Part shown: in pieces, positions 58,926-64,000 of the stretch
How the letters are laid out: each line of letters starts with the position of its first letter
Numbering within the stretch: the first letter of the stretch is position 1
DNA from: Nocardioides thalensis
GTDB taxonomy: Bacteria > Actinomycetota > Actinomycetes > Propionibacteriales > Nocardioidaceae
Length of the DNA: 64,000 nucleotides
Assembly (NCBI RefSeq): GCF_013410655.1
Contig: NZ_JACCFP010000001.1
Span: 2,317,501 to 2,381,500, forward strand
Direction: 5' to 3'
The notes under the pieces: generated by a model
Told to the model about the DNA's origin: nothing
Database searches by the model: none
What the model saw: the letters and a program-made list of their open reading frames with translations, nothing else
Translations under genes and position numbers: made by a program

Positions 58926-60227
58926 ATGGCATCGATCATCATCGGCAGCGTCCCGATCCACGGGCACGTCACTCCCCTCCTCGGTGTGGCCCGGCACTTC
59001 GCCGCCCGCGGCGACGACGTCCGGTTCCTGACCGGTGCCCGGTTCGCATCGGCAGTCGAGGCGGCAGGTGCCGAGCACCTGCCGCTTCCCCCGGAGGCGG
59101 ACTACGACGACCGGCAGGACTGGAGCCGGGTGTTCCCCGAGCGCGCGCGGCTCAAGGGCACGAAGGCGATCGCGTTCGATCTCGAGAACGTGTTCATCCG
59201 CCCGGGTCGGGGTCAGTACGACGCCCTCCTGGCCGCGCACGCCGCCCGGGCCGCGGACGTCGTCCTGGTCGACCCCGGATTCAGCGGCGGGGCCTACTTC
59301 GCCAGCCTGGAGCGACGGCCGCCGATCGTGGTCTGCGGGGTGGTCCCTCTTCCTGTCGGAAGCCGCGACACCGCGCCGTTCGGCATGGGACTGCCTCCGG
59401 CGCGCATCCTCAACCGCGCCCGCAACCGGATCCTCGCAGCGCTCGCCGACAGGATCATGGCTGGGCCGGAGGCCGTGGCGCAGCAGGCACACCAGGAGCT
59501 GCACGGCCGGCCGCTGCCGGGGTCGGTCATGGACTGGATGGGCCGCGCCGAGGCTATTGCCCAATTCACCGTGCCCGCCTTCGAGTACCCGCGCTCCGAC
59601 GCGCCGCCGAACCTGCACTTCGTCGGGCCGCAACAGGTCTCGGCGTCGTCGATCCCCACGCCGGACTGGTGGCACGAGCTCGACGGGTCGCGCCCCGTCG
59701 TGCACCTCACCCAGGGGACCATCGCCAATCGGGATTGGACGCAGGTCGTCGAGCCGTCACTCACGGCGCTCGCCGACGAGGACGTGCTCGTCGTCGTGGC
59801 CACCGGAGGACGGCCGCTCGACACGTTGCCGCCGCTACCGGCCAACGCGCGCGCCGCGGAGATGCTGCCGTACGACGAGCTCCTCCCCCGGACCGACGTC
59901 TTCGTCACGAACGGCGGCTACGGCGGGGTGCAGGAGGCGCTCCGGCACGGGGTCCCGGTCGTGGCGACGGGCGGGAAGGAGGACAAGCCGGAGGTGGGCG
60001 CCCGGGTCGCTTGGTCCGGCATCGGGCGACGGATCCGGTCGGACCGACCGTCGCCGCGCCAGATGCGCCGGGCAATCCGCGCCGTGCTCAGCGTGGAGCG
60101 CTACCGCGCCCGCGCACGCGAGCTGGCCGAGGAGGTCGCCGCCGCACCTGGTCTGGCCGGCGTCGAGCAGATCGTCGTGGGCCTCGCCTCCGGCGGTCGG
60201 GGCGACCGCGCTACAGGAGCAGATTGA
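58926..60227 (+). CDS. MGT-family glycosyltransferase (GT1)
   Basis: 433 residues, GT-B fold. N-terminus IIIGSVPIHGHVTPLLGVARHF has the GT1 acceptor-side motif with its catalytic-type His; the C-terminal half has VVHLTQGTIANRDW, and VTNGGYGGVQEALRHGVPVVATGGKEDKPEVG, the nucleotide-sugar motif of macrolide and UDP-glycosyltransferases. It would glycosylate a small lipophilic molecule, perhaps to inactivate it. Control by the divergent TetR gene is likely. Confidence 0.87.
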   Translation: MASIIIGSVPIHGHVTPLLGVARHFAARGDDVRFLTGARFASAVEAAGAEHLPLPPEADYDDRQDWSRVFPERARLKGTKAIAFDLENVFIRPGRGQYDALLAAHAARAADVVLVDPGFSGGAYFASLERRPPIVVCGVVPLPVGSRDTAPFGMGLPPARILNRARNRILAALADRIMAGPEAVAQQAHQELHGRPLPGSVMDWMGRAEAIAQFTVPAFEYPRSDAPPNLHFVGPQQVSASSIPTPDWWHELDGSRPVVHLTQGTIANRDWTQVVEPSLTALADEDVLVVVATGGRPLDTLPPLPANARAAEMLPYDELLPRTDVFVTNGGYGGVQEALRHGVPVVATGGKEDKPEVGARVAWSGIGRRIRSDRPSPRQMRRAIRAVLSVERYRARARELAEEVAAAPGLAGVEQIVVGLASGGRGDRATGAD

Positions 60228-60321
60228 GCACCACGGTCAGCAACACCGACAGGACGATCGAGACCAGGATCATCACCAGGCAGCCGACGGCCCCGCCGAG
60301 AGGGCGGATCTGGACGTTCAT
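60211..60321 (-). CDS. Very small single-helix membrane protein
   Basis: 36 residues: MNVQIRPLGGAVGCLVMILV, then a hydrophobic stretch to the end (LNLLL). One membrane helix with a short basic N-terminus. Similar tiny RPLGGxxGCLxMI proteins occur in actinobacteria, as far as I recall, without known function. It overlaps the end of the convergent glycosyltransferase gene by 17 bases. No clear ribosome-binding site. Confidence 0.5.
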   Translation of the reverse strand: MNVQIRPLGGAVGCLVMILVSIVLSVLLTVVLNLLL

Positions 60322-60426
60322 GGGCGGCGCGATACCCGGGGCGGGCGATCCGACACCCGGACGTTGATCTCCTCGCGACAAGGCCTGCCGAACGTTGGTC
60401 GGGGCGGGTTCGGGTACCTGGGAACC

Positions 60427-60885
60427 ATGACCGAAACCACCGCGCGACCGATGACGGCCACGCCTCTCCAGAAGGCGGCGACCGTGGTTGCTGCCACCTT
60501 CCTGCTCGTCGGCGTGCTCGGCTTCATCCCCGGGATCACCACCGACTACGACCGCATGGAGTTCGCCGGCCACCACTCCGGCGCTGAGCTACTCGGCCTG
60601 TTCGACGTCTCCGTGCTCCACAACATCGTGCACCTGCTCTTCGGCGTCGCCGGCCTCGCTCTCGCGCGCTCGTGGCAGGGCGCGCGGGCGTTCCTCATCG
60701 GCGGCGGCGCGATCTATCTGGTCCTGACGGTCTACGGCTGGCTGGTCGACCGCCACGACCAGGCGAACTTCGTGCCGCTCGACATGGCGGACAACTGGCT
60801 GCACCTGGTGCTCGGCATCGGCATGATCGCGCTCGGGCTCGCCCTGGGGCGCGGCCGGGACGCGACGACGGTCCGCCATCACTGA
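60427..60885 (+). CDS. DUF4383-like four-helix membrane protein
   Basis: 152 residues from the ATG at 60427. Four membrane helices; the pattern FLLVGVLGFIPGITTDY, LLGLFDVSVLHNIVHLLFGVAGL and DNWLHLVLGIGMIALGL is that of the DUF4383 family, which is common in actinobacteria and uncharacterised. The long frame upstream runs inside the glycosyltransferase gene and is not real. Confidence 0.82.
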   Translation: MTETTARPMTATPLQKAATVVAATFLLVGVLGFIPGITTDYDRMEFAGHHSGAELLGLFDVSVLHNIVHLLFGVAGLALARSWQGARAFLIGGGAIYLVLTVYGWLVDRHDQANFVPLDMADNWLHLVLGIGMIALGLALGRGRDATTVRHH

Positions 60886-60937
60886 CGATGTCGCGACGGG
60901 CCGGACAGGGCGCTCCGGCACCGTCGCGCTCACGCGC

Positions 60938-61216
60938 TTGATCATCGACGCCCTCGCCTGCTACCGCCTGGTCAAGCTCGTCCGGGACGACCGGATCACT
61001 CAGCCGGTGCGGCAGGCGGTGATCGACCGCCAGGGCCCGCCCGAGAAGTCGAAGGTGTCCTACCTGCTGGACTGCCCGTGGTGCCTGTCCGTCTACTTCG
61101 GGGCCGTCCTCACCCTGGGCCGTCGCAGGTGGCGCACCGGCGTCGACGCGCTCGCGCGCACCCTCGCGCTGTCCGCCGCCGCCGGACTCGCGACGCAGTA
61201 CCTCGACCAGGACTGA
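60938..61216 (+). CDS. DUF1360-like protein
   Basis: 92 residues from a TTG at 60938 (LIIDALACYRLVKLVRDDRI). There are one or two membrane segments and the DCPWCLSVY motif typical of DUF1360 proteins. Function unknown. No ATG or GTG lies in frame nearby upstream, so TTG is the best start. It is followed 15 bases later by the alcohol dehydrogenase gene, probably in one unit. Confidence 0.75.
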   Translation: MIIDALACYRLVKLVRDDRITQPVRQAVIDRQGPPEKSKVSYLLDCPWCLSVYFGAVLTLGRRRWRTGVDALARTLALSAAAGLATQYLDQD

Positions 61217-61231
61217 CGAAGGGAAGAACCT

Positions 61232-62380
61232 GTGAAGGCGATGGTCTATCGAGGTCCGTACCGGATCCGCGTCGAAGAGAAGGAACGTCCCCGGATCGAG
61301 CACCCCAACGACGCCATCGTGCGTGTCACGCTGGCCGCGATCTGCGGGTCCGACCTCCACCTGTACCACGGGATGATGCCCGACACCCGGGTCGGCACCA
61401 CGTTCGGTCACGAGTTCATCGGCGTGGTCGACGAGGTCGGACCGTCGGTGCAGAACCTCTCCCCCGGCGACCGGGTGATGGTGCCGTTCAACGTCTTCTG
61501 CGGGACCTGCTACTTCTGCGAGCGCGGCCTCTACTCCAACTGTCACAACGTCAACCCGAACGCCACGGCGGTGGGCGGAATCTACGGCTACTCCCACACC
61601 TCCGGCGGCTACGACGGCGGACAGGCCGAGCTCGTCCGAGTCCCGTTCGCCGACGTCGGCCCGACGAAGATCCCGGACTGGATGGGCTCCGAGGACGCCC
61701 TGATGTGCACCGACGCGCTGCCGACGGGCTACTTCGGGGCGCAGCTCGGCGAGATCAGCGAAGGTGACGTCGTCGTGGTCCTCGGCGCCGGACCGGTCGG
61801 GTTGTACGCCGCGAAGTCGGCCTGGCTGATGGGTGCCGGAAGGGTGATCGTCGTCGATCATCTCGACGACAGGCTCGAGCTCGCCGCCCGGTTCGCTCAC
61901 GCCGAGACGTGCAACTTCGCGCAGGTCGACGACGTCGTCGTGCACCTCAAGCGAACCACCGATCACCTCGGGGCCGACGTCGTGATCGACGCCGTCGGTG
62001 CCGAGGCCGACGGGAGCCTCCTCCAGCATGTGACCGGCACGAAGCTGAAGCTTCAGGGCGGATCACCCATCGCGCTCAACTGGGCGATCGACTCGGTCCG
62101 CAAGGGTGGCACGGTGTCGGTCATGGGGGCCTACGGACCCATGTTCAGTGCCGTGAAGTTCGGAGATGCCATGAACAAGGGCCTCACCATCCGCGCCAAC
62201 CAGTGCCCGGTGAAGCGCCAGTGGCCACGCCTGTTCGAGCACATTCGCGCGGGCTACCTCAAGCCGAGTGAGATCATCACCCACCGCATCCCGCTCGACG
62301 ACATCACGGAGGGCTATCACCTGTTCTCCAGGAAGCTCGACGGCTGCGTCAAGCCGATCGTCGTGCCGACGGCAGCGTGA
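61232..62380 (+). CDS. Zinc-dependent alcohol dehydrogenase (formaldehyde dehydrogenase-like)
   Basis: 382 residues, GTG start with AAGGGAAG upstream. Medium-chain dehydrogenase: catalytic zinc site in ICGSDLHLYHG and FGHEFIGVV, structural zinc cysteines in NVFCGTCYFCERGLYSNC, and a Rossmann motif VVLGAGPVGLYAAKSA. It resembles the glutathione-independent formaldehyde dehydrogenase group by length and by the insertion around residues 265-285. Substrate not certain. Confidence 0.88.
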   Translation: MKAMVYRGPYRIRVEEKERPRIEHPNDAIVRVTLAAICGSDLHLYHGMMPDTRVGTTFGHEFIGVVDEVGPSVQNLSPGDRVMVPFNVFCGTCYFCERGLYSNCHNVNPNATAVGGIYGYSHTSGGYDGGQAELVRVPFADVGPTKIPDWMGSEDALMCTDALPTGYFGAQLGEISEGDVVVVLGAGPVGLYAAKSAWLMGAGRVIVVDHLDDRLELAARFAHAETCNFAQVDDVVVHLKRTTDHLGADVVIDAVGAEADGSLLQHVTGTKLKLQGGSPIALNWAIDSVRKGGTVSVMGAYGPMFSAVKFGDAMNKGLTIRANQCPVKRQWPRLFEHIRAGYLKPSEIITHRIPLDDITEGYHLFSRKLDGCVKPIVVPTAA

Positions 62381-62390
62381 GGAGCACACG

Positions 62391-62789
62391 ATGACGAACA
62401 TCCCGTACGCCGGAGGCCACCGGGCGGGCATCCCGTCAGCTGACGACCTCCGAGCGCGGATCCCAGGATGGGGCGCCGACCTCGACCCCGCCGACCGACC
62501 GTCGCACCCGCGCGAGGTCCCGGGCGCGATCCGGTCCGGCAGCGCAGGGGAGGTTCCGGAGAACCAGCCCGAGCGGTGGCCGCGGGAGCGGTCGATCGAG
62601 CACGCCAGGCTCACGCCGGTGTTCGGTTCCACGCTGCCCCCGCGTGGGGTCTCTGGGGCGATCCGCCGACTGGCCTACCGCCGGTACAGCGAGGCCCGTG
62701 CCGCCCATTGGCTGCTGCTCCTCGCTGCGGACCGCGTCGAGAGCAAGGGCCAGGCCCTACGGTCTCTCCTGAGCCGACGTACGCCGTGA
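62391..62789 (+). CDS. Conserved hypothetical protein in the dehydrogenase operon
   Basis: 132 residues from the ATG at 62391, with GAGGAG 6-10 bases upstream. No signal or membrane helix. The first half (MTNIPYAGGHRAGIPSADDL; IPGWGADLDPADRPS) is Pro/Gly-rich with a pattern suggesting an extended binding segment, and the second half is helical and Arg-rich (GAIRRLAYRRYSEARAAHWLLLLAADRVES). I do not recognise a family with a known role. It lies 10 bases after the dehydrogenase and overlaps the next gene by 4 bases. Confidence 0.7.
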   Translation: MTNIPYAGGHRAGIPSADDLRARIPGWGADLDPADRPSHPREVPGAIRSGSAGEVPENQPERWPRERSIEHARLTPVFGSTLPPRGVSGAIRRLAYRRYSEARAAHWLLLLAADRVESKGQALRSLLSRRTP

Positions 62790-63610
62790 ACGAACCTGCG
62801 GAAGCTCCTGGGCCGGGCACGGACACCCTCACGTTCGTCGGCACCGCGACGACCGTCCTCCGCCTGGGCAGGTTCACCCTGCTCACCGACCCGAACTTCC
62901 TGCACCGCGGCCAACGCGCCTATCTCGGCAAGGGCCTGTGGTCACGACGCCTCACCGATCCCGCGCTCGGGCCGTCCGACCTGCCACCGCTGGACGCGAT
63001 CGTCCTCTCGCACCTGCACGGTGACCACTTCGACCGCGTCGCGCGCCGCGAGCTGGTCCGGGACCAGCCCGTCCTCACCACGCCCCAGGCCGCCGACAAG
63101 CTGCGCCGCTGGGGCTTCGACGCCGAGGGGCTGCGCGACTGGGAGCGCACGAAGCTCACCAAAGGCGAGGAGACCCTGTTCGTAGAGGCGGTGCCGGGCA
63201 TCCACGCCCGTGGCGTGCTCGGCCGGATGCTGCCGCCGGTCATGGGCTCCGTTCTCGAGCACCGGGTGCGGGGTGAGGTACGACGCCGCGTGTACATCAG
63301 CGGCGACACGCTGACCGGCGAGCACGTCTCCCACATCGCGGAGCGTCACCCCGACCTCGACACCGCCGTGGTGCACCTGGGCGGCACCAAGGTGCTGTTC
63401 CACACCGTCACGATGGACGCGGACCAGGGCGTCGACTTCCTCCGACGGACCCGTCCGGGGCAGGCCATCCCCGTGCACTACGACGACTACACCGTGTTCA
63501 AGTCCCAGCTCAGCACGTTCCTCGAGCGCGCCCGGACCGCCGGCCTGCGCCCTGCCATCAGCGTGGTAGAGCGCGGGGAGTCGGTCGCTCTCGGCCCTCC
63601 GGCGAGCTAG
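62786..63610 (+). CDS. MBL-fold metal-dependent hydrolase (UlaG/NAPE-PLD-like)
   Basis: 274 residues from the GTG at 62786 (VNEPAEAPGPGTDTLTFVGT). It has VGTATTVLRLGRFTLLTDPNF, the metal motif LSHLHGDHFDRV, YISGDTLTGEHV and the late His in AIPVHYDDYTVF, the order seen in the UlaG-like branch. Substrate unknown. Coupled to the upstream gene by a GTGA overlap, so it probably works in the same pathway as the dehydrogenase. Confidence 0.83.
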   Translation: MNEPAEAPGPGTDTLTFVGTATTVLRLGRFTLLTDPNFLHRGQRAYLGKGLWSRRLTDPALGPSDLPPLDAIVLSHLHGDHFDRVARRELVRDQPVLTTPQAADKLRRWGFDAEGLRDWERTKLTKGEETLFVEAVPGIHARGVLGRMLPPVMGSVLEHRVRGEVRRRVYISGDTLTGEHVSHIAERHPDLDTAVVHLGGTKVLFHTVTMDADQGVDFLRRTRPGQAIPVHYDDYTVFKSQLSTFLERARTAGLRPAISVVERGESVALGPPAS

Positions 63611-63619
63611 TGCTTGGGG

Positions 63620-64000
63620 TCAGCTCGTCGGCGCGCCCCTGAGGTCCTTGCGCAGGATCTTCCCGGAGGCTGACTTCGGCACGGCGTCGATGAAGTCGAC
63701 CATCCGCACCTTCTTGTGCGGGGCGACCTTCTCGGCGACGTAGGCCATCACGTCGTCGGCGGAGAGCTCCTGGCCCGGCTGGAGCACGACGAACGCGCGC
63801 GGGATCTCGCCGCCCTCCTCGTCGGGGTGGGCCACGACGGCCGCGTCGGCGATCGCCGGATGCGTCAGCAGCACGGCCTCGAGCTCGGCCGGCGGCACCT
63901 GGTAGCCCTTGTACTTGATGAGCTCCTTGAGCCGGTCAACGACGAAGATCTCGCCCTGCTCCCCCACCTCGACGATGTCGCCGGTGTGCAGGAAGCCGTC
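63620..64000 (-). CDS. Acyl-CoA synthetase / 4-coumarate-CoA ligase-like, C-terminal part
   Basis: The last ~126 residues of an ANL-superfamily adenylating enzyme; the rest lies beyond the right edge. It reads [20 protein letters not shown], then [20 protein letters not shown] (hinge and A8 motif) and [15 protein letters not shown] (A10 with the catalytic Lys). These fit fatty-acid- or 4-coumarate-CoA ligases, with [10 protein letters not shown] as in the 4CL group. It ends 10 bases from the convergent MBL gene. Confidence 0.9.
   Translation of the reverse strand, partial: DGFLHTGDIVEVGEQGEIFVVDRLKELIKYKGYQVPPAELEAVLLTHPAIADAAVVAHPDEEGGEIPRAFVVLQPGQELSADDVMAYVAEKVAPHKKVRMVDFIDAVPKSASGKILRKDLRGAPTS

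Overview
The window is very GC-rich, densely packed DNA with GTG and TTG starts, many 1-4 base gene overlaps and conserved actinobacterial gene blocks (DUF948-DUF6167-alaS-ruvX-mltG-aroE-aroCKBQ-efp-nusB; secDF-yajC-ruvBAC-yebC-pdxT-pdxS-pgsA-HIT-thrS). It looks like chromosomal DNA of a Nocardioidaceae-type actinobacterium, probably Nocardioides or a close relative. This is inferred from gene order, protein style and a dispersed palindromic repeat. I see no phage, insertion sequence or CRISPR array.

Layout. 1-4558 (minus): the UMP pathway operon pyrR-pyrB-pyrC-carA-carB, with a PyrR-binding-loop-like leader; carB runs off the left edge. 4716-8948 (minus): four accessory genes (CsbD-like, F420-dependent oxidoreductase, MinD/ParA-like ATPase, disulfide reductase-like flavoprotein) standing where many actinobacteria carry bldD. 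8976-20167 (minus): nusB, efp, shikimate genes, prepilin peptidase, aroE, mltG, ruvX, alaS and two small membrane-protein genes. 20198-27933 (minus): rarA and a five-gene peptide ABC importer. 28053-33188: aspS, hisS, a metallo-hydrolase and, on the plus strand, a DUF349 protein. 33189-43342 (minus): rel, apt, secF, secD, yajC, ruvB, ruvA, ruvC, yebC, pdxT. 43380-46689 (minus): a five-gene secretion cassette with two ER-type (Ser/His) signal peptidases, two SipW-type substrates and an LPxAG-type wall-anchor candidate. 46816-48250: a lipoprotein and an ABM-like protein. 48355-54237 (minus): pdxS, pgsA, HIT, tetR, a DUF1906-like lipoprotein, thrS. 54368-55714: four tRNAs around a pabC-like gene. 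55784-64000: csoR with a divergent MFS exporter, vanZ-like, tetR and glycosyltransferase, small membrane proteins, an alcohol dehydrogenase operon with a metallo-hydrolase, and the end of an acyl-CoA ligase.

The most unusual locus is 43380-46689. Its last gene encodes a signal peptidase fused, through two further membrane segments, to its own SipW-type cleavage motif and a fibronectin-III-like domain. The predicted topology puts the catalytic site and the putative cleavage site on the same outer face, so self-processing is possible. The cassette splits pdxT from pdxS in a neighbourhood that is otherwise conserved. A second theme is a family of 36-44 bp inverted repeats. Three copies lie in frame inside the essential genes carA, rarA and hisS, and one lies between yebC and pdxT. 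A third theme is promoters: nine genes have a TAnnnT hexamer ending 6-8 bases before the start codon, the arrangement expected for leaderless mRNAs. No gene-free stretch exceeds 300 bases.
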